From contig JACKIM010000002.1 of NCBI GenBank assembly GCA_020638465.1, positions 682,001 to 746,000 of the forward strand: 64,000 bases of DNA, read 5' to 3'. Below, one piece after another: positions 45,879-55,173 of this stretch; position 1 is the first letter of the stretch, and the number at the start of each line of letters is the position of its first letter. Below the pieces are notes generated by a model. The model was not told where the DNA came from. It saw only the letters and a list, made by a program, of their open reading frames with translations, and did not search any database. Origin of the DNA: Geminicoccaceae bacterium. Its GTDB lineage: Bacteria > Pseudomonadota > Alphaproteobacteria > Geminicoccales > Geminicoccaceae. Both the position numbers and the translations under genes were made by a program.

Positions 45879-46343
45879 AGGTTCCTCCTCGATCTTGCGA
45901 AACCGCTTCCACGGGCTTCGCCCCGCTGCCGGGGTAACTTCTCATTGTGACAGGCTGGTGATAGCGGCGACTGGTGTCCGAGGCCAGCATTTCGAATCTT
46001 GTACAAGTTCGATGTCGTGGAATTATCTCTAATGGTATTTTGTTCCGGTGGAGAATATTCTATTTAACGCATTAGGCGATATAAAAAATCACGAATAAAA
46101 TTCATGCGGGAAAAATCCTCGTATTCGAGTCAAATTCCTGAAACCGGGATGAATTTTTCGCGCAATTCACGCAAAAATGCCGGAACAAATGAACAAGATT
46201 GTCGTCAATAGTCTCGAAAGGTCCTTCCGATGTCAGGACGATGTCTTGGTGAATGACGGATTTTGACATCCGGGTTGTCGTAATTGATCTGCCCTGGGAC
46301 TGTTCGTTACGTTCGTGGATTGTCGAATATATCTGGAGTGAGG
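45879..46343. other. Intergenic region between ugpB and the hydrolase gene
   Basis: This 465-base gap has no convincing gene. It holds the divergent promoters of ugpB (minus) and the alpha/beta hydrolase (plus). The middle (about 46010-46200) is clearly more A/T-rich than its surroundings. A weak inverted repeat AAAATTCAT (46097-46105) and ATGAATTTT (46149-46157) is present with a long centre. Confidence 0.6.
45947..45964 (-). promoter_or_regulatory. Pho-box-like site upstream of ugpB
   Basis: On the minus strand the site reads CTATCAC, four bases, then CTGTCAC, i.e. two near-identical heptamers at 11-base spacing, as in the PhoB box (CTGTCAT-N4-CTGTCAT). It lies about 70 bases before ugpB. 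ugp genes are known PhoB targets in other proteobacteria, so phosphate-starvation induction is likely. Confidence 0.6.
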
Positions 46344-47195
46344 ATGAGCCTCAAACATTGGCCTGTCCACTTGCCGCCTGCCACGACCGGCATTCCTGCA
46401 CGACGCGTCGTCGCCGTACAGGGATCCGGGGCTACACCGCGCATCTTTGAAAAGATCGAGCGCGAGCTGGAAGGTGCAAGGGTCAGCTTTGTCCATGCTT
46501 CCGTAGGCTGGATGCGTTCCCGGGGTGGTGACGTTCCGCAGGCTGCGCCCATGTCCCTGGAAGCCGAAGCCCGCCGGGTCATCGCCCAGGCCCGATGCTG
46601 GGGCGGTCGGTCGACCACGCATCTGGTCGGCCATTCGTTTGGTGCCGCCGTCGCTCTCCGCGCCGCCCACGACGCGCCGGACCTTTTTTCCAGCGTCACC
46701 CTGATCGAGCCGGTTTCCTTTCATCTGCTGCGCAATCGGGCATTGCGTGATCGCCGCCTTTTCGGCGAAGCCGCAGCTCTGGCCAATGATGTCGGCAGTC
46801 GGGTCGCCAGTGGCGATATGGCCATGGCGGCCGCACGGTTCTGCGACTACTGGAACGGTCGGTGCAGTTGGGGAGTCATGTCGGACCGGCGCCGCGATGC
46901 GCTCTCCGCCCGCATGCCCATGGTCGTGGGCGAGTTCTGGGCGACCATGCAGGATGCGTTGCGTCCGAAAGACCTGCAGAGGATCCCGACCCCCGCACTC
47001 ATCCTCACCGGCAGCCATACGCCGGCGACAACGCGGCGTATTGCCGAACTCATTGTCGGCAACATGCCGACCGCGATGCCCGCCAATCTTCGCCATGCCG
47101 GGCACATGCTGCCGCTCACTCACGGCGAGTTGGCGGGACGCCACATCGCCCGACACATCGCCGTGGTCGATTCGCTGAACCCGCAGGCCGCATGA
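46344..47195 (+). CDS. Alpha/beta hydrolase
   Basis: 283 residues from ATG 46344, preceded by GGAG. The nucleophile elbow is VGHSFGAA (Ser in GHSFG) near residue 95, with an oxyanion motif VAVQGSGATP near the start. The Asp is probably in ILTGSHTPATTRR and the His in LRHAGHMLPLTHG. The substrate is unknown; it could be an esterase or a small-molecule hydrolase. It is followed 115 bases later by the first aldo/keto reductase gene. Confidence 0.85.
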   Translation: MSLKHWPVHLPPATTGIPARRVVAVQGSGATPRIFEKIERELEGARVSFVHASVGWMRSRGGDVPQAAPMSLEAEARRVIAQARCWGGRSTTHLVGHSFGAAVALRAAHDAPDLFSSVTLIEPVSFHLLRNRALRDRRLFGEAAALANDVGSRVASGDMAMAAARFCDYWNGRCSWGVMSDRRRDALSARMPMVVGEFWATMQDALRPKDLQRIPTPALILTGSHTPATTRRIAELIVGNMPTAMPANLRHAGHMLPLTHGELAGRHIARHIAVVDSLNPQAA

Positions 47196-47310
47196 GCGGC
47201 CGTGCATCGCGCCGTTTCCGTGGTTTTCATCGTTCCCTGTACGCTCGTCAGTATCCGGCAACACGGATATAGTGTCCGTCGATGGATGCTGGCAGCGGGA
47301 GGAAAACAGG

Positions 47311-48303
47311 GTGCAGCGGCGACGACTGGGCATGAACGGGGTGGCGGTCGGGGCTGTCGGCCTCGGATGCTGGAGCTTTGCCGGTTCCTATGGCCCGACC
47401 GATGAGGCGCGGAGTCATGCGACGCTGTCCCGTGCGCTGGATCTTGGCATCGACTTCCTCGATACCTCCAATGTCTATGGTGCCGGTGTCTCGGAAGAGA
47501 TCATCGGTCGTTTCATCAAGGATTGTCCCGGTCGCTTCCGGATTGCCACGAAGGGCGGTATCAGGCGGTCTCCGGGCAGCACGGAGCGAACCTTCGACAA
47601 CAGTCCGGCCTATCTTCGCGAGATGCTCGAAGGTTCGTTGCGGCGGCTCGGCGTCGAGCATGTCGACCTCTACTACATCCACCGTCGCGAGCAGCAGCGG
47701 CCCATCGAGGAGGTGATGGAGACGCTGGTGCGGTTCCTCAAGGAGGGCAAGATCGGCGGCATCGGGTTTTCCGAAATTGCCCCGGCCTCGCTGCGGCGCG
47801 CTCATGCTGTGCATCCGGTGACGGCTGTCCAGAGTGAATATTCGCTGTGGACCCGGTTGCCCGAACTGGGGATGGTCCAGACCTGCAAGGAACTTGGGAT
47901 CGCCTTCGTTCCGTTCTCGCCCGTCGGGCGGGGGATGTTCACCGGTCGTACACCCGATCCGGCCACGTTCGACAAACTCGACTTCCGCAAGAACAACCCG
48001 CGTTTCCTCGAACCGGATTTCTCCGCCAACCTTGCCTTCGTCGAGGGCTTCAGAGCCTTTGCACGCGAAAGGTCCATGGCACCTGCCAGCCTGGCGCTGG
48101 CGTGGCTGCTGCATCGCGGCGATCATCTCATCCCCATACCCGGTACGCGTTCTCCGGCTCATCTGGAAGAACATGCGGCTGCGGCGGACATCGCCCTGGA
48201 TGCCGGCGACATGCAGGCCATCGAACGGCTGCTGCCGGTCGGTTTCGCCCATGGCGACCGTTATTCGGAAGCCCAGAACGTCGGCGTTGAGCGCTACTGC
48301 TGA
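47311..48303 (+). CDS. Aldo/keto reductase
   Basis: 330 residues from GTG 47311, preceded by GGAGG; a longer frame upstream adds 13 residues. The TIM barrel tetrad is present: Asp and Tyr in DTSNVYGAG, Lys in IATKGG, His in YYIHRRE. The C-terminal region has the IPIPGTRSPAHLEEHAAAADIAL type used to bind NADPH. It belongs to the AKR group of general stress or sugar-alcohol reductases (Tas/YajO-like). The substrate is unknown. It is followed by another, distinct aldo/keto reductase. Confidence 0.9.
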   Translation: MQRRRLGMNGVAVGAVGLGCWSFAGSYGPTDEARSHATLSRALDLGIDFLDTSNVYGAGVSEEIIGRFIKDCPGRFRIATKGGIRRSPGSTERTFDNSPAYLREMLEGSLRRLGVEHVDLYYIHRREQQRPIEEVMETLVRFLKEGKIGGIGFSEIAPASLRRAHAVHPVTAVQSEYSLWTRLPELGMVQTCKELGIAFVPFSPVGRGMFTGRTPDPATFDKLDFRKNNPRFLEPDFSANLAFVEGFRAFARERSMAPASLALAWLLHRGDHLIPIPGTRSPAHLEEHAAAADIALDAGDMQAIERLLPVGFAHGDRYSEAQNVGVERYC

Positions 48304-48343
48304 AATTCCATTATATCGCTGTGAAAACAAAGGGGGACAAGCC

Positions 48344-49252
48344 TTGGAAAAGGTGACGGTGGGCGAGGGTGGGCCGTCGATGACCCGGATCGTCGCTGGT
48401 GCGATGCGTCTGCTGCAATCGGAGGAAACCCGCAGCGTCGAGGGGCTGGCGCGGTTCATCGACCAGTTGCTCGATTGCGGTATCGACTGGTTCGACCATG
48501 CCGATATCTACGGCCAGCATGGTGTGGAAGAGCATTTCGGCCGTGCCACCGCATTGCTCGGCGAGCGGCGCAGGGCGGTTCGACTGGTCAGCAAATGTGG
48601 TATCCAGATGGTATCGCCCGGTAGGCCCCAGACTCGCATCCGCCACTATGATACCACTGCAATACATGTACGGACCTCCGTCGAGCGCAGCCTGCGGCTG
48701 CTCGGTGTCGAGCGGCTCGACCTGCTTCTCATCCATCGTCCGGATCCGTTGTTCGATGCGCCTGCCGTCGGTCGCATGCTGGATGAACTGGTCGCCGGAG
48801 GACTGATTGCCCATGCCGGCGTATCCAATTTCACTCCGTCGCAGATGGAAATGCTGCAGGCCCACATGCATGCGCCGTTGGTGACCAACCAGGTGCAGCA
48901 TTCACTGGTACATGGCAAGGCGCTGATGGATGGTACCTTCGATCATGCCCAGCGTACGGGCTGGCGACCGATGCTGTGGTCGCCGTTGGCGGCAGCGGCC
49001 ACGCTGGGCGATGAAGCTCGCCCTGAACTCCGGCAGAAACTCGTGGATTATGCCGGCCGGCTGGGCTGCGATCCGGCCACTCTCGTGCTGGCCTGGGCGA
49101 TGCACCATCCTACCGTCCCCGTAGCCGTCATCGGCACGACCCGCATCGAGCGGTTCAGGTCGTTGCTGGGGGCCGTCGAACTGGCGGGGAATCTTGATCG
49201 CGAGATCTGGTTCGACCTCTACCAGACCTCTATGGGCCAGCGGATTCCCTGA
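48344..49252 (+). CDS. Aldo/keto reductase (YdhF-like)
   Basis: 302 residues from TTG 48344, which has AAGGGGGA 7 bases upstream, a strong site. Catalytic Asp and Tyr are in FDHADIYGQHG, Lys in LVSKCG and His in LLIHRPDP. The C-terminal VPVAVIGTTRIERFRSLLGA is the NADPH-binding part. It resembles the YdhF subgroup and is only distantly related to its neighbour 40 bases upstream, so the two probably act on different substrates. Both converge on the diguanylate cyclase gene. Confidence 0.9.
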   Translation: MEKVTVGEGGPSMTRIVAGAMRLLQSEETRSVEGLARFIDQLLDCGIDWFDHADIYGQHGVEEHFGRATALLGERRRAVRLVSKCGIQMVSPGRPQTRIRHYDTTAIHVRTSVERSLRLLGVERLDLLLIHRPDPLFDAPAVGRMLDELVAGGLIAHAGVSNFTPSQMEMLQAHMHAPLVTNQVQHSLVHGKALMDGTFDHAQRTGWRPMLWSPLAAAATLGDEARPELRQKLVDYAGRLGCDPATLVLAWAMHHPTVPVAVIGTTRIERFRSLLGAVELAGNLDREIWFDLYQTSMGQRIP

Positions 49253-49284
49253 CGGACTCGATTGGTATCATCGTATCGCCATGC

Positions 49285-50511
49285 TCAGGCCGGGGTCTTG
49301 GAGCGCTTTTTCGGGCGTCCGTGGACCTCGATGTCGCGCTCGCTCAGGACCAGGTTGCGGCCCTCCTCCTTGGCGCGGTGGAGGGCGCGATCGGCGCGAC
49401 CCACCACCCGCTTCAGCGGTTCGGGTTCTCGATACTGGGCTACGCCGATGGAGATGGTGACAGGGCGAACCTTGCAGGTGGTATCCTTGCCGTCGACGTG
49501 GACGGATTCCACCTGGCCGCGCAGGATCTCGGCAAGCTTCATTGCACCCTCAAGAGGAGTTTCCGCGAGAACGACGCCGAATTCCTCGCCACCGAAACGA
49601 GCGACGAGATCGCGTCCCTTGACGGCGCTGGAAAGGGTTCTGGCAACCAGCTTGAGCGCATCGTCGCCGATCTGGGGGCCGAACTCCTCGTTGAACAGCC
49701 TGAGATGGTCGATGTCGACCATCAGGAGACTGAATGGCTTCTTGCTGGCGATGGAGTCCCTGGCTGCTCGCTTGAGCTCCATTTCGAGTGCCTTGCGGTT
49801 GCCGACGCCGGTGAGGGGATCGGAATTTGAGGCGCGTTGAACCTGTTCGAGGTGGTCGCGCAGGCTCGCGATTTCGGCCGCGCTGTGGACCACGCGGCGT
49901 TCGAGCTTGGTGATCGACCGGCGCATGCTTGCGGTTTCGGAAAGGATGCTCTCGACTACCCTTCTTATTTCGGCGACCTTGTCCTGCTGCTTGAGTTCAT
50001 CATGCAGGGCAGATATCCGTTCGCCGTGATCGGCGGTGCTGTCGCCGGCGCTGGTGAGGGTCTCGTGCACGACGCCCAGCAGCCGCTCGACATTGCGGCT
50101 TGCCTCGTAGGCAGTCTGGCTCACCTGTTCGGCACCGAAATGGCGCTCGTACATTTCGGCCACCAGAACCGGCGTGACCGGTTCTTCGGTCGTCTTCAGC
50201 CGGCGAATTTCCTCGGAAAGCGGGAGGCGTTCACCGGAAACATGAGTGTAGAACAGGGTATAGGCCGCCGGGGTGGGCTTCACGTTCATGGTGCGCATGG
50301 CGGTCAGCGCGGCATCGAGGAACGGATCGTCAAAGCCGTCGGTGATCGTTGCCTCGGCCTTGTTCCAGCGCTTCAGAACCATGCGGAACGGTTGTGCAAG
50401 TCTCGCCATCAGCGACGGCGGTGCAGCCGCTGCATCGTGCCCGCTGATTTCACCCGCCCCCAACCGATCCGTCGCGCGCCTTTTCCCGAAACCGAGATGC
50501 AGCCAGCCCAT
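49285..50511 (-). CDS. GGDEF-domain diguanylate cyclase, soluble
   Basis: 408 residues from ATG 50511. There is no membrane segment; the N-terminal 150 residues are a helical region and a coiled coil around residues 170-225 precedes the GGDEF domain (SDPLTGVGNRKALEMEL, then ARFGGEEFGVVLAE). GGEEF is a functional variant of the catalytic motif. The position of the RxxD inhibition site holds KGRD, so feedback control may be reduced. It makes cyclic di-GMP, with activity possibly set by the N-terminal part. It converges with the aldo/keto reductase gene. Confidence 0.93.
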   Translation of the reverse strand: MGWLHLGFGKRRATDRLGAGEISGHDAAAAPPSLMARLAQPFRMVLKRWNKAEATITDGFDDPFLDAALTAMRTMNVKPTPAAYTLFYTHVSGERLPLSEEIRRLKTTEEPVTPVLVAEMYERHFGAEQVSQTAYEASRNVERLLGVVHETLTSAGDSTADHGERISALHDELKQQDKVAEIRRVVESILSETASMRRSITKLERRVVHSAAEIASLRDHLEQVQRASNSDPLTGVGNRKALEMELKRAARDSIASKKPFSLLMVDIDHLRLFNEEFGPQIGDDALKLVARTLSSAVKGRDLVARFGGEEFGVVLAETPLEGAMKLAEILRGQVESVHVDGKDTTCKVRPVTISIGVAQYREPEPLKRVVGRADRALHRAKEEGRNLVLSERDIEVHGRPKKRSKTPA

Positions 50512-50568
50512 CTTCCGTTCAATTCCCCGTACTGCCACGAACGAGGCACGATCATAGCAGGGCAATGG

Positions 50569-51426
50569 TCAAGGTTCGGTTAAGCAAATCGGATTGCGGC
50601 TCTCCGCTGCTGGCGTCTTTTTCGCCGCCACCAGATATTCGTGATTGCCCTTCGGCCCGGTGATCGGGCTTTCGACAATTCCATCCACGGTCCAGCCGGC
50701 GAGTTCCAGCCATTCCCGGACCTTCTCGCACACGCGTTGGCGGACGGTCTCGTCGCGAACCACGCCACCCCTGCCGACCTCGCTGCGTCCGGCCTCGAAC
50801 TGCGGCTTGATCAGTGCCACGCAGCGGGCATCGCCGGCGGACAGGGCCAGTGCAGCCGGAAGGACCTTGGTCAGCGAGATGAAACTGGCATCGCACACGA
50901 CCAGTGCGGGTTCCATTGGTATCTGTTCGCGGCTCAGATGGCGCGCATTGGTACGCTCCAGTACGACCACTCGCGGATCGTTGCGCAATCGCCAGTCGAG
51001 TTGTCCATGCCCGACATCGACAGCGTAGACCCGCAGGGCTCCGCGCTCCAGCAGCACATGGGTGAAGCCGCCGGTCGATGCTCCGACGTCGATGGCGATG
51101 AGCCCGCTAGGGTCTATGGCGAAGCGGTCGAGCCCCTCGATGAGCTTGAGCGCGCCGCGGCTGGCCCATGAGGGGCCTTCATGGGCCAGTCGCAGGTCAG
51201 CGTCGGTGGCGACCATCGTGCCGGGCTTGTCCATGCGCCGTTCGCCACTGAAGATCTCCCCGGCCATGATCAGGGCCTGTGCCTTGCTGCGCGTCCCGGC
51301 AAGGCCGCGTTCGACGACGAGCTGATCCAGGCGCAGGCGGGAGGGGGTGACGGTCAGGACAGGTCTCCTCTGACGTTCGGGGTTGCGGCATGACGCACGG
51401 TCACGGCTCTGGTCTACCAGCATGAC
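50569..51426 (-). CDS. TlyA family rRNA methyltransferase/hemolysin
   Basis: 285 residues from ATG 51426; the exact start is uncertain. An S4 RNA-binding domain (RLRLDQLVVERGLAGTRSKAQALIMAGEIF) is followed by an FtsJ-like methyltransferase domain with IAIDVGASTGGFTHVLLERGA. TlyA proteins methylate rRNA ribose 2'-OH positions and have been called hemolysins. It is separated from the divergent ABC permease gene by about 115 bases. Confidence 0.88.
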   Translation of the reverse strand, partial: VMLVDQSRDRASCRNPERQRRPVLTVTPSRLRLDQLVVERGLAGTRSKAQALIMAGEIFSGERRMDKPGTMVATDADLRLAHEGPSWASRGALKLIEGLDRFAIDPSGLIAIDVGASTGGFTHVLLERGALRVYAVDVGHGQLDWRLRNDPRVVVLERTNARHLSREQIPMEPALVVCDASFISLTKVLPAALALSAGDARCVALIKPQFEAGRSEVGRGGVVRDETVRQRVCEKVREWLELAGWTVDGIVESPITGPKGNHEYLVAAKKTPAAESRNPICLTEP

Positions 51427-51541
51427 GGCGCCATGACGACAGCGCGCTCGCGAGGCATGCGTGCGAATCGCCTGTAGTCTTGACGCGTCGATGGTGGCAG
51501 CTTGGTGGCCGAAGAACGCCACGATCGCGGACATTCCATCC

Positions 51542-52492
51542 TTGTCGCTTCTGCTCGCGCGTCGATTCCTGACCTTGATCCTGACATTGCTGGCAGCATC
51601 GCTGGTGGTGTTCGTGGTGCTTGAGCTGTTGCCGGGCGATCCCGCAGCGGTCATCCTCGGCGTCAACGCGCGGCCCGATACGCTGGCGGCGCTGCGCAGG
51701 GAGATGGGCCTCGATCTTCCGGTGGCCGAACGCTACGTCATGTGGCTCGGCGAGTTGATGCGCGGTGATCTCGGCCGCAGCTACACCTATGACGTGCCGG
51801 TGGCCGATCTGATCGCGGAGCGGTTGTGGGTGAGCCTGCCCCTGGCGGTGATGGCGATCGTCATCTCGACGGCAATCGCCCTTCCCGTGGGGGCATGGGC
51901 GGCGGCGCATCGCGGACGGCTGCTCGATACGCTGCTCATGGGGTTGAGTCAGCTGGGGGTGGCCATCCCCAATTTCTGGTTCGCCATCCTTCTAATTTTG
52001 TTGTTTTCTGTCCAATTGGGATGGTTGCCGGCGGGTGGATTTGCTGGATATGATGGTGGTTTCTGGGCAGGGCTCGCATCGCTGCTCATGCCGGCCTTCG
52101 CACTGGCCCTGCCGCAGGCGGCGATTCTCGCGCGCCTGACGCGCTCGGCCGTTCTTGAGGCCCTGCGTGAGGACTATGTCCGCACCGCGAGGGCGAAGGG
52201 ACTTGACCGTCGGCAGGTGCTGCTGCGCCATGCCCTGCCGAATGCGATGATCCCGGTCGTCACGATCATGGGGCTGCAATTCTCGTTTCTTCTGGCGGGT
52301 ACGATCATCATCGAGAATGTCTTCTATCTGCCAGGTATCGGCCGCCTGATCTTCCAGGCCATCGCCCAGCGCGATCTCATCACCGTGCGCGATCTGGTCG
52401 TGCTGCTCGCTGCGACCGTGGTGATCGTCAACTTCATCGTTGACCTTCTCTATCTGTGGCTCGATCCGCGCCTGCGCAGCGGAGGCCATTGA
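51542..52492 (+). CDS. Dipeptide/oligopeptide-type ABC permease, DppB-like
   Basis: 316 residues from TTG 51542, where the family's N-terminus (LSLLLARRFLTLILTLLAASLVVFVVLELLPGDPA) begins; an ATG at 51491 in the same frame would add 17 residues. Six membrane segments and the EAA-loop GLDRRQVLLRHALPNAMIPVVTIMG near residue 220. It is the first permease of an importer that also has a second permease and two ATPases, all coupled by short or overlapping junctions. No binding protein accompanies it. Confidence 0.88.
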   Translation: MSLLLARRFLTLILTLLAASLVVFVVLELLPGDPAAVILGVNARPDTLAALRREMGLDLPVAERYVMWLGELMRGDLGRSYTYDVPVADLIAERLWVSLPLAVMAIVISTAIALPVGAWAAAHRGRLLDTLLMGLSQLGVAIPNFWFAILLILLFSVQLGWLPAGGFAGYDGGFWAGLASLLMPAFALALPQAAILARLTRSAVLEALREDYVRTARAKGLDRRQVLLRHALPNAMIPVVTIMGLQFSFLLAGTIIIENVFYLPGIGRLIFQAIAQRDLITVRDLVVLLAATVVIVNFIVDLLYLWLDPRLRSGGH

Positions 52493-52493
52493 G

Positions 52494-53315
52494 ATGGCGT
52501 GGTGGAGGCATGGAGGTTTCGTGACGGGACTGGTCCTCGGCATGCTGCTGCTCGCTGCGGCCCTGCTGTCGCTCGTCTGGACGCCCTATCCGTTCGCCGC
52601 CATCGACATCGCCAACAAGCTGAAGCCTCCTGCGGCATCGCATTGGCTCGGCACCGACCAGCTCGGGCGCGATGTCTTTTCGATGATGCTGGTGGGCGCG
52701 CGCAACTCGATTCTCGTTGCCGTCATCGCTGTCGCCGTTGGTGCCGGCATCGGTATTCCACTGGGCGCTGTGGCCGCGTGGCGGCGCGGTTGGGTCGACG
52801 AATTCATCATGCGGATGAGCGATTTCGCATTCGCCTTCCCGGCCCTGTTATCCGCCGTGATGATCACGGCCATTTTCGGCCCCGGTGCTGTCAATTCGAT
52901 GATCGCCATCGGCATCTTCAACATTCCGGTCTTCGCCCGGTTGACGCGTGGCACCTCGATGGCGGTCATGGCCCGCGAGATGATCCTGGCGGCCCGGCTC
53001 GCGGGCAAAGGGGGCGCGCGTATCATCGTCGAGCATGTCCTGCCCAACATCGCTCCGATCCTCATCGTGCAGGCAACCATTCAGTTCGCATTGGCGATTC
53101 TCGCCGAAGCAGGACTTTCCTATCTTGGTTTGGGTACCCAGCCGCCTCATCCCTCCTGGGGCAAGATGCTCAACGAGGCGCAGACGCTCATGTATCTTGC
53201 TCCCCATCTGGCGATTTTCCCCGGATTGGCCATTGTGCTCTCGGTCCTTGGTCTCAACCTGTTGGGCGATGGCCTGCGCGACCTGCTCGATCCGACCCTG
53301 AGGGAGCGGGCATGA
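52494..53315 (+). CDS. Dipeptide/oligopeptide-type ABC permease, DppC-like
   Basis: 273 residues from ATG 52494, 1 base after the previous gene. It carries the DppC start block (HWLGTDQLGRDVFSMMLVGAR), six membrane segments, and the EAA-loop AGKGGARIIVEHVLPNIAPILIVQ. It pairs with the DppB-like permease to form the membrane channel. The ATP-binding gene follows after 4 bases. Confidence 0.93.
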   Translation: MAWWRHGGFVTGLVLGMLLLAAALLSLVWTPYPFAAIDIANKLKPPAASHWLGTDQLGRDVFSMMLVGARNSILVAVIAVAVGAGIGIPLGAVAAWRRGWVDEFIMRMSDFAFAFPALLSAVMITAIFGPGAVNSMIAIGIFNIPVFARLTRGTSMAVMAREMILAARLAGKGGARIIVEHVLPNIAPILIVQATIQFALAILAEAGLSYLGLGTQPPHPSWGKMLNEAQTLMYLAPHLAIFPGLAIVLSVLGLNLLGDGLRDLLDPTLRERA

Positions 53316-53319
53316 GACG

Positions 53320-54285
53320 ATGGTCATGACCCTTCTCGAAATTCGCGATCTCGGCGTTCGTATTGGCGATGTTCCAATTCTATCGAACGTCTCGTTTTCG
53401 ATGGAATGTGGCAGCGTACTCGGGCTCGTGGGAGAGTCCGGATCGGGCAAGTCGATGACAGCCCTCTCGATCATGGGATTGTTGCCGGATCGTGCGGTGG
53501 CCGGCGGCTCGATCCGCTTCGACGGCTCTGAGCTCCTGCGGCTGGATGAACGTCAGCGCAATGCGATCCGGGGGCGTCGTATCGCCATGATCTTCCAGGA
53601 GCCGATGACCGCTCTCAACCCGGTGATGACGGTGGGAAGGCAGATCGCCGAGGGCATGCGCCTGCACCGGACCGTGAGCGAGGGGCGGATCGCCGCAACG
53701 GTGCGGGCGATGATGGACCGCGTCGGGCTGCCAACATCGCGCTTTTCGCCGGACCTTTACCCGCACCAGCTCTCCGGCGGGCAGCGGCAGCGGATCATGA
53801 TTGCCATGGCGCTGGCTCTCGAACCCGACCTTCTGATCGCCGATGAACCCACCACGGCGCTCGATGTCACCGTCCAGCTCGAAATCCTGAAACTGATTCG
53901 CGATGTCGTGCGCGAACGCGACATGGGCCTGCTGCTTATTACCCATGATCTCGGTGTGGTGGCGGCCATGTGCGAACGGATGATGGTCATGTATGCGGGG
54001 CAGGTCGTGGAGGCGGGGGGAACCGATTCGGTGTTGAAGCGGCTGGCTCATCCCTACACGCGGGGATTGCTCGATGCTCTGCCGTCGCCTCTGCGTGTCG
54101 GCGAGCGGCTGCACGTCATACCTGGTACGGTATCGCGTCCGGGGGAACGTGCGCGCGGTTGCGCCTTCGCCCCGCGCTGTGGACGCGTCTCCCCTGTCTG
54201 CCATGTGCAGGAGCCGCCCATGTGGCGGGTTGCGTCGGGGCATGAAGCCGCATGTTTTCATCCTGCAGGAACCAGCGGCTCGTGA
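53320..54285 (+). CDS. Dipeptide/oligopeptide-type ABC ATP-binding protein, DppD-like
   Basis: 321 residues. Walker A GESGSGKSMTALSIMGLLP near residue 42, signature LSGGQRQRIMIAMALALEP and Walker B LLIADEPTTALDVTVQ are intact. The C-terminus has the oligopeptide/nickel extension with four cysteines (CAFAPRC, CHVQ, ACFHP) that in relatives can bind an iron-sulfur cluster. It overlaps the next gene by GTGA. Confidence 0.93.
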   Translation: MVMTLLEIRDLGVRIGDVPILSNVSFSMECGSVLGLVGESGSGKSMTALSIMGLLPDRAVAGGSIRFDGSELLRLDERQRNAIRGRRIAMIFQEPMTALNPVMTVGRQIAEGMRLHRTVSEGRIAATVRAMMDRVGLPTSRFSPDLYPHQLSGGQRQRIMIAMALALEPDLLIADEPTTALDVTVQLEILKLIRDVVRERDMGLLLITHDLGVVAAMCERMMVMYAGQVVEAGGTDSVLKRLAHPYTRGLLDALPSPLRVGERLHVIPGTVSRPGERARGCAFAPRCGRVSPVCHVQEPPMWRVASGHEAACFHPAGTSGS

Positions 54286-55073
54286 GCGGCAGGAATGGAA
54301 CCATTCTTCAACTCGACCATGTGGTCCGAGACTATCGGCTGCCGCGGCAGAGCCTTGTGGCGCCCGCACCGGTCCACCGCGCGGTCGATGACGTTTCGTT
54401 ACGCCTTGCGGCAGGCGAAAGTCTGGGCATCGTGGGTGAATCGGGGTCCGGCAAGTCGACGCTGGCGCGTATCGTTGCCGGTCTCGATCAGCCGACCTCC
54501 GGACGGGTGGTTCGTCGTGGACGGGTGCAGATGGTCTTCCAGGACCCCTACGGCTCACTCGATCCGCGCATGAATGTCGAGCGCATCGTCGCCGAGGCGC
54601 TCCATCTTGACCGTGAAACAGCCGGGCGCAAACGCGAGCGGGTGGTCGAGGCTCTTGAAGCCGTGGGACTTTCTGCCGATGACCTGCGGAAACATCCGCA
54701 TGCCTTCTCGGGGGGGCAGCGCCAGCGGATCGCCATTGCCCGTGCTCTTGTCGCCCGTCCCGACCTGGTGATTGCCGATGAGCCGGTATCGGCTCTCGAT
54801 GTGTCGGTTCAGGCGCAGGTCCTCAACCTGATGGTCGACCTGCGCCAGCGCTACGGGATGGCTTATCTGCTCATCAGCCACGATCTGTCGGTGGTGGCCC
54901 ATCTCACGGACCGGGTAGCCGTGCTCAGCGATGGCCGGATTGTCGAGGAGGGCGCGACCCGCACCGTCCTGTCCGCACCGCGACATGACGTGACGAAAAG
55001 GCTTCTCGATGCCGTCCTGCCCACCGACCCGGCCGAGGCCCGAAAGCGTCTGGCCGGCGACGGGGGATCGTGA
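54282..55073 (+). CDS. Dipeptide/oligopeptide-type ABC ATP-binding protein, DppF-like
   Basis: 263 residues from GTG 54282, which overlaps the previous stop by 4 bases. Walker A GESGSGKSTLARIVAGLDQP, signature FSGGQRQRIAIARALVARP and Walker B LVIADEPVSALDVSVQ are intact. It is shorter at the C-terminus than most DppF proteins, lacking the four-cysteine extension. It ends the importer operon. Confidence 0.92.
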   Translation: MSGRNGTILQLDHVVRDYRLPRQSLVAPAPVHRAVDDVSLRLAAGESLGIVGESGSGKSTLARIVAGLDQPTSGRVVRRGRVQMVFQDPYGSLDPRMNVERIVAEALHLDRETAGRKRERVVEALEAVGLSADDLRKHPHAFSGGQRQRIAIARALVARPDLVIADEPVSALDVSVQAQVLNLMVDLRQRYGMAYLLISHDLSVVAHLTDRVAVLSDGRIVEEGATRTVLSAPRHDVTKRLLDAVLPTDPAEARKRLAGDGGS

Positions 55074-55173
55074 GCGGAGAGGCGCCCGCGGTCCGCAATG
55101 GCTGTCCGGTTAACGTTTTCTTAACCTTTGTCGTCCATGTAAGGGCTTTGTCATTTATCCGAAGAAGGCTCGC

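Noticed and set aside
46233..48459. Overlapping 366- and 403-codon minus-strand frames opposite the hydrolase and aldo/keto reductase genes
   Set aside because: Both are antisense to proteins with complete active-site motifs and good ribosome sites.
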